Made by a program: the position numbers and the translations under genes
Assembly: GCF_004117835.1 (NCBI RefSeq)
Contig: NZ_SDSC01000003.1
Coordinates: 186,001-250,000 of the forward strand
Source: Macrococcus sp. DPC7161
GTDB lineage: Bacteria > Bacillota > Bacilli > Staphylococcales > Staphylococcaceae
Reading direction: 5' to 3'
Length of the DNA stretch: 64,000 nt
The notes under the pieces: generated by a model
The model's database searches: none
Seen by the model: only the letters and a program-made list of their open reading frames with translations
What the model was told of the DNA's origin: nothing
Shown here: piece after piece, positions 55,563-63,586 of the stretch
Layout: each line of letters begins with the position of its first letter
How positions within the stretch are numbered: the first letter of the stretch is position 1

Positions 55563-55880
55563 ATGGTAAACTTAAAAAAATTCGTTTTAGTTGGTTCTTT
55601 TGCTTCTGCTTTATTATTAGGTGCATGTGGTGAGGGATCAAAAGATTCAAAATCAGAAGACAAAGCGACAACTGAGGAAACTACTGAGGACAAAGCTGCT
55701 GAAGATAAAACAACTGAGGAGTCTACTGAAGAAGAAACTACTGAAGAAGAAACTACTGAAGACAAAGCTGCTGAAGACACTTCATCTGAAGAAGATAAAT
55801 CATCAGAAGATACATCTTCAGAAGAGGAAACTACTGAAGAAGAAACTACTGAAGAAGAAACAACTGAAGAATCTAAATAA
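55563..55880 (+). CDS. acidic low-complexity lipoprotein
   Basis: 105 residues. Signal peptide with lipobox LLLGACGE, then only Glu, Thr, Ser, Asp and Lys repeats (EETTEDKAAEDKTTEES-like blocks). No folded domain expected; such tails are spacers or charged surface coats. An upstream ATG at 55558 would read only three codons before a stop (ATGAAATGGTAA), so the ATG at 55563 is used, ten bases after GGAGGT. Function unknown. Confidence 0.7.
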   Translation: MVNLKKFVLVGSFASALLLGACGEGSKDSKSEDKATTEETTEDKAAEDKTTEESTEEETTEEETTEDKAAEDTSSEEDKSSEDTSSEEETTEEETTEEETTEESK

Positions 55881-55888
55881 TACAAGAA

Positions 55889-55915
55889 AAGTGACTAGCA
55901 ATTTGCTAGTCACTT
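55889..55915. terminator. bidirectional terminator
   Basis: Arms AAGTGACTAGCA and TGCTAGTCACTT between the acidic lipoprotein and metK, with T-rich sequence on both outer flanks. Confidence 0.85.
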
Positions 55916-55933
55916 CTTTTTTGTATTCATTTA

Positions 55934-57124
55934 TTAAGCTAAGTTTGCTTTTAAAGTATCTACACGGTCAGTTGCTTCCCATGGTAAGTCAACATCTGTA
56001 CGACCGAAGTGGCCGTATGCCGCTGTTTGTTTGTAAATTGGACGACGTAAGTCTAACATTTTGATGATTCCTGCTGGACGTAAATCAAATGTTTTACGAA
56101 CTGCTTCTACTAATTGTTGTTCAGTGTATTCTGATGTACCATAAGTTTCAACTGAAATTGATACAGGTTGAGCAACACCAATAGCGTACGCTAATTGTAC
56201 TTCACATTTATCTGCAAGACCTGCTGCTACGATGTTTTTCGCAACGTAACGTGCTGCATAAGCACCACTACGGTCTACTTTAGTTGCATCTTTACCACTG
56301 AATGCACCACCACCGTGACGTGCATATCCACCGTAAGTATCTACGATGATTTTACGACCTGTTAAACCAGCATCCCCTTGAGGTCCACCGATAACAAATC
56401 GACCAGTTGGGTTAATGAAGTATTTTGTATCTTCATCAATTAAAGCAGGATCTACTACAGGTTTAATGACATGTTCTTTAATGTCTGATTGAATTTGTTC
56501 TAATTCAATTTTCTCATGGTGTTGACTTGAAATAACGATTGTATCGATACGTTTAGGTTTACCTGCTTCATCGTATTCAACTGTTACTTGTGTTTTACCA
56601 TCTGGACGTAAGTAATCTAATGTACCATTCTTACGTACTTCTGTTAAACGACGTGCAAGTTCATGTGATAATGAAATTGGTAATGGCATTAAGCTTTCTG
56701 TTTCGTTACAAGCAAATCCAAACATTAAACCTTGGTCACCAGCACCGATTGATTCGATTTCTGAATCTGATAATTCTCCACGGTCTTCTAATGCGCGGTC
56801 AACACCTTGCGCGATATCAGGTGATTGCTCATCAATTGCAGTTAATACAGCCATTGTTTGGAAGTCATAACCGAATTTTGCACGAGTATAACCGATTTCT
56901 TTAACTGTTTCACGAACTACTTTTGGAATATCTACATATGTAGAAGTTGTAATTTCACCGGCGATTAAAGCCATACCTGTTGTTACTGAAGTCTCACAAG
57001 CAACACGTGCTTTTGGGTCTCCTTTTAAGATTTCATCTAAAATCGCATCTGAAATTTGGTCAGCGATTTTATCTGGGTGTCCTTCTGTTACTGATTCAGA
57101 AGTAAATAATTTACGATCTGTCAT
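55934..57124 (-). CDS. metK: S-adenosylmethionine synthetase
   Basis: 396 residues, standard MetK length. It makes S-adenosylmethionine from methionine and ATP as a tetramer. [23 protein letters not shown]-type start with ATP-binding His, [16 protein letters not shown], and [23 protein letters not shown] with substrate-binding residues are all present. Controlled by the SAM-I riboswitch upstream. Divergent from pckA. Confidence 0.98.
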   Translation of the reverse strand: MTDRKLFTSESVTEGHPDKIADQISDAILDEILKGDPKARVACETSVTTGMALIAGEITTSTYVDIPKVVRETVKEIGYTRAKFGYDFQTMAVLTAIDEQSPDIAQGVDRALEDRGELSDSEIESIGAGDQGLMFGFACNETESLMPLPISLSHELARRLTEVRKNGTLDYLRPDGKTQVTVEYDEAGKPKRIDTIVISSQHHEKIELEQIQSDIKEHVIKPVVDPALIDEDTKYFINPTGRFVIGGPQGDAGLTGRKIIVDTYGGYARHGGGAFSGKDATKVDRSGAYAARYVAKNIVAAGLADKCEVQLAYAIGVAQPVSISVETYGTSEYTEQQLVEAVRKTFDLRPAGIIKMLDLRRPIYKQTAAYGHFGRTDVDLPWEATDRVDTLKANLA

Positions 57125-57164
57125 GTTAATTCTCCTTAGTTTTATTAACGGTTCTCATATAAAA

Positions 57165-57192
57165 AAGCCTTCTCAATTGAGTGAGAAGGCTT
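57165..57192 (-). terminator. SAM riboswitch terminator of metK
   Basis: Arms AAGCCTTCTCA and TGAGAAGGCTT followed by TTTTTTATATG on the minus strand; forms the off state when SAM is bound. Confidence 0.87.
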
Positions 57193-57214
57193 AAAATCCA
57201 TCAAGTCCATTTCA

Positions 57215-57324
57215 CTCTTATCGTTCAGTTTCCACTGCAAACGGTTTTGGCACCTTTCTTATATAAAATAAGAAGGTTGCTGGGCTTCATAGGGTCCATG
57301 TCCCTCCACCACTCTGGATAAGAG
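57215..57324 (-). promoter_or_regulatory. SAM-I riboswitch (S-box) upstream of metK
   Basis: On the minus strand: CTCTTATCCAGAGTGGTGGA, GGGACATGGACCCTATGAAGC, CCAGCAACC, a variable stem, AAGGTGCCAAAACC, then CTGAACGATAAGAG closing the P1 stem. This is the full S-box pattern. SAM binding favours the downstream terminator, shutting down metK when SAM is plentiful. Between the riboswitch and pckA there is only the divergent promoter region. Confidence 0.97.
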
Positions 57325-57432
57325 AATCCGCAAGTAAGATAATACTAAACTTTAAGTTCACTGTCAATACGTTTCACTTTCATGACTAATATTCAGAATA
57401 ATTTTGAATTTTATTTATCCTTATAAACATTA

Positions 57433-57460
57433 TAGACAGATATTTGATATGTGTTATACT
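57433..57460 (+). promoter_or_regulatory. pckA promoter candidate
   Basis: TAGACA, 16-base spacer, TATACT, a good sigma-A match about 50 bases before the pckA start. Confidence 0.6.
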
Positions 57461-57512
57461 AGTGCATGAAACTGCTTACATTAGCAGAAAATATTAACTT
57501 GGGGGATCTGTT

Positions 57513-59102
57513 ATGAGTGAACAAATCTTTAATAAATTACAGGACTTGTTGAAATCAGACAAAGTATTAAATCAATTATCTAGAACACAATTAGTTAATG
57601 AAATCTTATCAAACCGTGAAGGTGTATTAACTGAATCAGGTGCAGTAAGAACTGAAACTGGTAAATATACAGGGCGTTCACCTAAAGACAAATTTATCGT
57701 TGAAGAAGCAGAAACGAAAGATGCAATTGACTGGGGTACAGTTAACCAACCTATTTCTGAAGACATCTTCTTAAAATTATTAGACCGCGTATTAGACTAC
57801 CTAGGCACAAAAGAAAAAGTATATGAATTTAATGGATATGCAGGTGCAGACTCTGCAACACAATTAAAATTACGTGTCATTAACGAACTTGCTTGGCATA
57901 ACTTATTCGCTAGAACAATGTTTATCCGTCCAGAAACATATAATGAAGGGATTTTAATTGATCCAGACTTCACGATCATTTCAGCACCACATTTTAAAGC
58001 AGATCCTAAAATTGATGGTACAAAATCTGAAACGTTCATTATTACAAGTTTCAAACATAAAATCATTTTAATCGGTGGTACGGAATACGCTGGTGAAATG
58101 AAAAAAGGTATCTTCGGTGTAATGAACTACTTATTACCTACTCAAGGTGTAATGAGCATGCACTGTTCAGCAAACGTTGGAGAAAACAAAGACGTTGCAT
58201 TATTCTTCGGATTATCAGGTACTGGAAAAACAACATTATCAGCAGACCCACACCGTAAATTAATCGGTGATGATGAGCATGGTTGGAATGATAACGGTGT
58301 CTTCAATATTGAAGGTGGATGTTACGCAAAAACAATCGACTTAACACGTGAGAAAGAACCACAAATCTTTGATGCAATCCGTTACGGTGCAATCTTAGAA
58401 AACGTTAAAGTGGATGAAAAAGGATTCCCTGATTATACTGATAAATCATTAACAGAAAATACACGTGCTGCATATCCAATTGAAAATATTGATAACATTG
58501 TATTACCATCAATCGCTGGTCATGCAAAAACAATCATTTTCTTAACAGCAGATGCATTTGGTGTATTACCTCCAATCTCTAAATTAACGAAAGAACAAGC
58601 GATGTATCACTTCTTAAGTGGATTTACATCAAAATTAGCAGGTACTGAACGTGGTGTTACAAGCCCACAACCAGTATTCTCAACATGTTTCGGTTCACCA
58701 TTCTTACCATTACATGCAACAGTTTATGCAAATATGTTAGGTGACTTAATCGACAAACACGGTTCAGACGTATACTTAGTAAACACTGGATGGACTGGTG
58801 GTGAATACGGTGTTGGTAGCCGTATGAGCTTAACACATACGCGTTCAATGATTCGTCGTGCAATCTCTGGTGAGTTAAAAACAGTTGAGTACACAACAGA
58901 TCCAATCTTCGGATTACACGTACCTAACTCTGTACCAGGTGTGCCAAAAGATATCTTAATGCCACGTAACGCATGGGTATCAGGTGAAGCATATGATGAA
59001 AAAGCACATGATTTAGCACTTAAATTCCAAAATAACTTCAAACAATTCGGTGAAAAATCAGCGGATATCGAAGCTAAAGGTGGATTTACTTTTAGAGGAT
59101 AA
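57513..59102 (+). CDS. pckA: phosphoenolpyruvate carboxykinase (ATP)
   Basis: 529 residues. It converts oxaloacetate and ATP to phosphoenolpyruvate for gluconeogenesis. [18 protein letters not shown], the P-loop [14 protein letters not shown], the metal-binding region DDEHGW and [15 protein letters not shown] are all present. TTGGGGGATC precedes the ATG. Divergent from metK, the order also found in other staphylococci. Confidence 0.98.
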   Translation: MSEQIFNKLQDLLKSDKVLNQLSRTQLVNEILSNREGVLTESGAVRTETGKYTGRSPKDKFIVEEAETKDAIDWGTVNQPISEDIFLKLLDRVLDYLGTKEKVYEFNGYAGADSATQLKLRVINELAWHNLFARTMFIRPETYNEGILIDPDFTIISAPHFKADPKIDGTKSETFIITSFKHKIILIGGTEYAGEMKKGIFGVMNYLLPTQGVMSMHCSANVGENKDVALFFGLSGTGKTTLSADPHRKLIGDDEHGWNDNGVFNIEGGCYAKTIDLTREKEPQIFDAIRYGAILENVKVDEKGFPDYTDKSLTENTRAAYPIENIDNIVLPSIAGHAKTIIFLTADAFGVLPPISKLTKEQAMYHFLSGFTSKLAGTERGVTSPQPVFSTCFGSPFLPLHATVYANMLGDLIDKHGSDVYLVNTGWTGGEYGVGSRMSLTHTRSMIRRAISGELKTVEYTTDPIFGLHVPNSVPGVPKDILMPRNAWVSGEAYDEKAHDLALKFQNNFKQFGEKSADIEAKGGFTFRG

Positions 59103-59110
59103 TCTAAATA

Positions 59111-59140
59111 AAACACACTAACAAATTGGTTAGTGTGTTT
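59111..59140. terminator. bidirectional terminator after pckA
   Basis: Arms AAACACACTAAC and GTTAGTGTGTTT with a six-base loop, then a T run; also serves the minus-strand toxin operon ending at 59142. Confidence 0.87.
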
Positions 59141-59141
59141 T

Positions 59142-59414
59142 TTATATTTTTTCATTAAAAATAGTTTCTAAATCACGAATCATCTTATTACAATCATTTA
59201 ATGCATTTTCAACCCAATGACCATTATTTTCAATTTCAAATCTGTCCGTAAAAGCATTAATTTTTGTTGTTAAACTTTCTAATTGCTGTGTCTCAAATGT
59301 ATGAATACTTTCCACCACCTGATGATAACTTTCAATTTGTGGTGGCACTAATACATAAGAAATAATATTACTCTCCACTGCTTTAGCTTGTAAATTTAGT
59401 GTCTTTAAGTTCAT
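59142..59414 (-). CDS. small helical T7SS partner protein (TlaA2/Lap-like)
   Basis: 90 residues, predicted mostly helical (LKTLNLQAKAVESNIISYVL, IHTFETQQLESLTTKINAF and NDCNKMIRDLETIFNEK). Small helical proteins of this kind pair with LXG-type targeting domains of type VII secretion toxins; TslA of S. aureus has two such partners, TlaA1 and TlaA2, encoded next to it. The ATG at 59414 has GGAGG 6 bases upstream and overlaps the preceding gene. Last gene of the unit. Equivalence to TlaA2 is from position and size. Confidence 0.68.
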   Translation of the reverse strand: MNLKTLNLQAKAVESNIISYVLVPPQIESYHQVVESIHTFETQQLESLTTKINAFTDRFEIENNGHWVENALNDCNKMIRDLETIFNEKI

Positions 59415-59736
59415 ACTCACCCTCCAATATTTCATGATATCTTCTGTTATAATATTTTAAGAATGATTCTCTTTCATCTTCTATTTCATATATTTTTCTA
59501 TCAATAATCGACTTCACTTCATCTAAATATGAACTTAAATAACCATCAAGTCGATGATTAAAATTTATGTTTATGTGATGTCTATTTCTAATATATTGAA
59601 GTTTATCAAAAACAATAGATTGATGTTTCTTTGTATCATCTAAAGTATGCTGACATGATTCTAATTGTCTTTCAATCTCATTAATTATATTATCTTTTTC
59701 TTCTTCTAACTGTTCAAGCAATGATTCTTTATTCAT
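59383..59736 (-). CDS. small helical T7SS partner protein (TlaA1/Lap-like)
   Basis: 117 residues, strongly charged and helical with heptad-like stretches (LLEQLEEEKDNIINEIERQLE; SIIDRKIYEIEDERESFLKYY). No membrane segment or signal, as expected for a targeting partner secreted in complex with its toxin. It overlaps the lipase gene by four bases (ATGA) and the next gene by 32 bases, so the three are coupled. Position matches TlaA1 beside TslA. Confidence 0.7.
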   Translation of the reverse strand: MNKESLLEQLEEEKDNIINEIERQLESCQHTLDDTKKHQSIVFDKLQYIRNRHHININFNHRLDGYLSSYLDEVKSIIDRKIYEIEDERESFLKYYNRRYHEILEGEYELKDTKFTS

Positions 59737-61148
59737 CGTAAACCCTCTCCAAACTGTCGAGATAATTCATTATCTTTTTCATCAATAATTTTCACACTAT
59801 TTAACATCTTTTCTAACAATACCGAACACTTATGATTGAATGCATTTAATTGTTCAAGTCTATGTTCAATTTTGCGAATGGGTTCATTTTTTACAAGTTG
59901 TTTGGTAAAACCAACTCTTGATAATGCATCCATTGTTTCACTGTACGTTAGATGATCTCCTATAAATACAGCATTCGAAGAAGTACTTTCCCAAAGCGTT
60001 ACAAATTTTTCATAATAATTTTCATATTGATTCTTCATATCTTGAATTGTAGTATCAATATCATGTTTAAGTTGTAAAATTTCAAAAATTGATGATACCT
60101 TATCAATAGATAACTTTTTACTACTCGATTGATTAATAAATTGCTCAACTATTTTTAGTTGAGGAAATTCTTTCATATAATTCGCTAGCAATAAACCGAC
60201 TTTAGCTTCTGAAAAATGAAATGATTTTTTGTGAACTTCATTATAATTCGTTAATTCATCGCGAATGATAGCCTGTTCTCCTTTACCTAAAAACCAGGCC
60301 ATGCTATGATCCTTCTCGTTATAAATTATCTTTTTATCGTTTACTGTTTTTGTTTTAGTTAAATCGTTTACCGAATTGAGTAAATCACGACTTGATACAA
60401 ACCAAGTAATTTTACCTTTATAGTTTTTCTTATCATTTAAAATCATATTCATATGATGTTTATCTTTGAAATATGTAACGAGTGGGATTTTATTAGCTAC
60501 TTCATAAAGAAATGTCATTCGATCTTTAAGACCAATCATATTATTCCCAGGTAAAAAAGAATGTGGTCTTTTAGTAACAATATCTAACTGATTTACACTT
60601 GGTATTACTGGAATAGTCACATAATGAGCATATTTATGATACAAAGGTGCTGAATTATAAACAACGATATTATCAACTTGATACTTCATTCCTAACACAG
60701 CAGCATCATGCCCACCTTTTGAGTGTCCTGTAAATGTTGAAATCGTATAGTCTTGATCGATACTTTTTATAAATTCATCCGTTCCTTTATAATAGCTATG
60801 ATGACCACTTATTACTTCAAATCCGATTTCAATATCTGTTATTACATCCTTCGAACCATGTATATTCCCTGTATCTAGATTCGTCCCTGCAAATCCAATG
60901 ATTACCTTTCCTGTATCTTCATCCAAAAAAGCGCATCCACTCATACCAGATTTTTCATCCAAATATGCGTCGATGAAAGTGAGGTTTTTGGGGAATTTGT
61001 TTTTATCTTGTTTTTCTAATATTTGTGAATGAATTTTATCATTGTCCATCCCTTTATTAATTCCATTTTCAATTTGATAAGCAATACTTGAAACAGTACT
61101 AGTTTCTTCAGAAAACGCATTAATTTTATCATCAAATTCTAATTTCAT
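59733..61148 (-). CDS. tslA: TslA-like type VII secreted lipase toxin (reversed domain order)
   Basis: 471 residues. The N-terminal ~270 residues are a class-3-lipase-like alpha/beta hydrolase with nucleophile elbow GHSKG (Ser143) and preceding beta strand segment IIGFAGTNLDTGN. The C-terminal ~200 residues are helical (IFEILQLKHDIDTTIQDMKNQYEN; FNHKCSVLLEKMLNSVKIIDEKD), like an LXG targeting domain. Toxin-first, LXG-last order is the hallmark of S. aureus TslA. No signal peptide. Flanked by an immunity lipoprotein gene upstream and two small helical genes downstream. GGAGG precedes the ATG. Confidence 0.82.
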   Translation of the reverse strand: MKLEFDDKINAFSEETSTVSSIAYQIENGINKGMDNDKIHSQILEKQDKNKFPKNLTFIDAYLDEKSGMSGCAFLDEDTGKVIIGFAGTNLDTGNIHGSKDVITDIEIGFEVISGHHSYYKGTDEFIKSIDQDYTISTFTGHSKGGHDAAVLGMKYQVDNIVVYNSAPLYHKYAHYVTIPVIPSVNQLDIVTKRPHSFLPGNNMIGLKDRMTFLYEVANKIPLVTYFKDKHHMNMILNDKKNYKGKITWFVSSRDLLNSVNDLTKTKTVNDKKIIYNEKDHSMAWFLGKGEQAIIRDELTNYNEVHKKSFHFSEAKVGLLLANYMKEFPQLKIVEQFINQSSSKKLSIDKVSSIFEILQLKHDIDTTIQDMKNQYENYYEKFVTLWESTSSNAVFIGDHLTYSETMDALSRVGFTKQLVKNEPIRKIEHRLEQLNAFNHKCSVLLEKMLNSVKIIDEKDNELSRQFGEGLR

Positions 61149-61150
61149 AT

Positions 61151-61969
61151 TTATTCCTCCGATTTAGATGGTTGAAATAGAATTGATTCAGTAAAAAAAG
61201 ATTGTCCTCCGTCTTCTATTGGGTATTCAATTTCTATATTTAATTCACTAAGACTTGTTCCCTTTAAATCTCCTGTTTTTTCAATTCTTAAAACAGCATT
61301 TTCTTTTGATAATTTATAATTATTCTGTAACCATTTATTGATGTTGTTATCTTTAGGTAATAAATAATCAATTGTATAAAGAGGCAATTCTTCATTGTGA
61401 CTTGAATTAAGTTTTTTATAATCACTTAAGCTATCAAAAGGTTCTACTTCAACTAAAAATTGAAATTCATTTAAAAAATCTTTTATTTCCTCAGGTGCAT
61501 TTTCTGATAATGATAATTGATTATTTTTCATATTTATTTTATATTCTTTTATGTTACGCTTATTTACACTATTTTGCAGTTCTTTTAGTATCACTTTTCC
61601 TTTTGTAATATTTGTATTTTTATTAATATAAAGTACAATTCCTTTAGAAATTAATGGTGCATTTTCATCCTTTTTATGATATATATTTGAAGTTAACACC
61701 CACGTCCCTTTATCACTCTTATCAAACTCACCATCTCTGAATCCTTCCATATCGTAGAAATCTTCTAAACTTTTCACTGGATAAACCGACAAATGTTTTT
61801 CAAACGCTTTTTCAACTTTTTTATCTAATGCTGTTTTCTTCTGAGGTTTTTGATTTAATTCCCTTTGTACTCGATTTTCTTTCTCAATATGCTGACTCTC
61901 ATTTGAACATCCCGTTCCTATCATCATTACCGTCGCTCCTATCATCAACAATTTTTTATATTGCTTCAT
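61151..61969 (-). CDS. tilA: DUF576 (TilA-like) immunity lipoprotein, copy 1
   Basis: 272 residues. Lipobox MIGTGCSN, then a charged linker and the tandem-lipoprotein DUF576 pattern: FYDMEGFRDGEFDKSDKGTWVL and NIYHKKDENAPLIS. S. aureus TilA, of this family, sits on the outer face of the membrane and blocks TslA. It lies one codon upstream of the intact lipase gene and is co-oriented, so it is the presumed cognate immunity gene. GAGGTG precedes the start. Its N-terminal ~50 residues are nearly identical to copy 2. Confidence 0.83.
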   Translation of the reverse strand: MKQYKKLLMIGATVMMIGTGCSNESQHIEKENRVQRELNQKPQKKTALDKKVEKAFEKHLSVYPVKSLEDFYDMEGFRDGEFDKSDKGTWVLTSNIYHKKDENAPLISKGIVLYINKNTNITKGKVILKELQNSVNKRNIKEYKINMKNNQLSLSENAPEEIKDFLNEFQFLVEVEPFDSLSDYKKLNSSHNEELPLYTIDYLLPKDNNINKWLQNNYKLSKENAVLRIEKTGDLKGTSLSELNIEIEYPIEDGGQSFFTESILFQPSKSEE

Positions 61970-62047
61970 ACTGCACCTCTTTCTTTAAAATATTTCGCAT
62001 ATTATTTATATTTCCCTTCATAAATAATATGGGAAACATTTTAATTA
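61970..62047. repeat. duplicated intergenic segment, copy 1
   Basis: About 75 bases nearly identical to 63180-63255. It contains the inverted repeat ATTATTTAT and ATAAATAAT (62001-62028) with a 10-base loop and the ribosome binding site GAGGTG of the following immunity gene. The offset of 1210 bases from copy 2 gives the tandem-unit length. Confidence 0.88.
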
Positions 62048-62362
62048 TTATTTTTCATCATCCTTCACACCATATATATTCCCTGTATCTAGATTCGTCA
62101 CAGTAAATCCTACAATTTCTTTACCTGTCTCCTCATCTATGAACGCAACTGCGCTCATACCTGTCGCTTCGTCTAGGTGCGCGTCGATGAAAGTGAGGTT
62201 TTTAGGGAATTTCTTTTCATCTTTTAAATCATTCAAATAATCATAAATTTTCCTTGTACTATTTCCGCTATATAGTGCATTTTCTAAAGGATATGAAATA
62301 CTAGATACTGTACTAGTAGATTCAGTACCATCATTAATATCTTTATCTATTTGTATCTCCAT
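62048..62362 (-). pseudogene. truncated N-terminal tslA fragment, copy 1
   Basis: 104 residues aligning with residues about 1-101 of the intact lipase toxin (TSTVSSISYPLENAL; KFPKNLTFIDAHLDEATGMSAVAF; GFTVTNLDTGNIYGVKD), then a stop before the catalytic Ser region. It cannot be a lipase. It keeps an open frame and a start with GGAGG inside the end of the upstream immunity gene, so it may be translated. Truncation site and downstream DNA match the second fragment, showing the two arose by duplication. Confidence 0.75.
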
Positions 62363-63179
62363 AATTATCCTCCTTTGACGGTTGAAAACCTACACTTTCT
62401 CTAAAGTATTGTACTTCTCCTTGTCTACCTTTGTATGTTACTTCAAAATAGAAATTACTCAAACTCGAATCATTTAATTGTCCTGTATTTTCGATATTTA
62501 AGATAGCATCTTGTTTCATTACCTTATATTTATTTTGTATCCATTTGTTGATTTCATTATCTTGTTTTAATAAGTAATTGATTGAGTACATTGGAAGATT
62601 TGAATTGTGCCGTGAACTCACCTTCGGCAGTTCTTTAAGTGAACCAAAAGATTTTTCTTCAACTAAAAATTTGAAATCTTTAAGAAATTGATCAACCTCT
62701 TTTGGTGCATCATCAATGAGTTCTATTTTATTATTTTTATAAATGATTCTATATTCGTTTTCTACATTTTCATTAAAGTCCTTATAAATTTTTCTTATTA
62801 CATTTTTACCAGTAGCTTCATTAGTATTTTTATTAAAAAATAAATATATATTGTTAGAAATCAGTGGGGCGTTTTCATCTTTTTGTTTTGCAATTTTAGA
62901 ACTTAACACCCACGTCCCTTTGTCATCCTTATCAAACTCTTCATCTCGAAAGCCTTCCATGTCATAAAAGTCATCTAAGTTGTTCACAGGATAGATTTTC
63001 AAATGCTCTTCGAATGACTTTTCAACTTTTTTATCTAATTCTGTTTTCTTCTGAGGTTTTTGGTTTAATTCCCTTTGTACTCGATTTTCTCGCTCATTAT
63101 GCGTATTGTCATTTGAACATCCCGTTCCTATCATCAATACCGTAGATCCTATCATCAACAATTTTTTGTAACGCTTCAT
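62343..63179 (-). CDS. DUF576 (TilA-like) immunity lipoprotein, copy 2
   Basis: 278 residues. Lipobox MIGTGCSN and the same DUF576 start (FYDMEGFRDEEFDKDDKGTWVL) as copy 1, with the middle and C-terminal parts more divergent (for example SSLSNFYFEVTYKGRQGEVQYF). Conserved N-terminus with variable body suits an immunity protein adapting to different lipase variants. It is followed by a truncated tslA fragment rather than an intact toxin, so it is an orphan immunity gene. Confidence 0.82.
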   Translation of the reverse strand: MKRYKKLLMIGSTVLMIGTGCSNDNTHNERENRVQRELNQKPQKKTELDKKVEKSFEEHLKIYPVNNLDDFYDMEGFRDEEFDKDDKGTWVLSSKIAKQKDENAPLISNNIYLFFNKNTNEATGKNVIRKIYKDFNENVENEYRIIYKNNKIELIDDAPKEVDQFLKDFKFLVEEKSFGSLKELPKVSSRHNSNLPMYSINYLLKQDNEINKWIQNKYKVMKQDAILNIENTGQLNDSSLSNFYFEVTYKGRQGEVQYFRESVGFQPSKEDNYGDTNR

Positions 63180-63255
63180 ACTACACCTCTTTCTTTAAAA
63201 TATTTCGCATATTATTTATATTTCCCTTCATAAATAATATGGGAAACATTTTAAT
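63180..63255. repeat. duplicated intergenic segment, copy 2
   Basis: Near-identical to 61970-62047, including the inverted repeat (63211-63238) and the ribosome binding site of the downstream gene. Together with the flanking genes it shows a tandem unit of about 1.21 kb. Confidence 0.88.
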
Positions 63256-63568
63256 GATTATTTTTAGCATCATCCTTCGCAATATGTATATTCCCTGTAT
63301 CTAGTTTTGTCCCTGAAAATCCAATGATTACCTTTCATGTCTCTTCATCCAAAAAAGCTCATCCACTCATACCAGACTTTTCATCCAAATATGCGTCGAA
63401 GAAAGTGAGGTTTTTAGGGAATTTGTTGGCTTCTGATTTCTTATTTAATATTTGTTTAATGTGTTTTCTACTTATGCTCTGATAAACTGAATCTTCAATA
63501 GAATAACTCACTGAAGCCACTGTACTCGTTTTCTCACTATTACCATTGATTTTTTTATCTAAATACAA
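63251..63568 (-). pseudogene. truncated N-terminal tslA fragment, copy 2, with two in-frame stops
   Basis: The region aligns with toxin residues about 5-101. The frame is open for 69 codons (KFPKNLTFFDAYLDEKSGMSG) and then has TGA where the intact toxin has Cys72 and a second TGA at Gly80. The frame continues past both to KVIIGFSGTKLDTGNIHIAKDDAKNNH and ends at 63251. The normal ATG start is missing (TTG remains at 63568). It is a decaying copy of the same truncated form as at 62048. Confidence 0.8.
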
Positions 63569-63586
63569 TATTGTATTTATGATTTT

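Noticed and set aside
55472-55885. Ser/Val-rich 137-residue reading frame on the minus strand
   Set aside because: It is the antisense of the Glu/Thr/Ser low-complexity lipoprotein gene, which has a lipobox and a ribosome binding site; the antisense frame has neither.
55621-56064. Lys/Leu-rich 147-residue frame on the plus strand
   Set aside because: Shifted frame of the acidic lipoprotein repeats that runs through a terminator into the end of metK.
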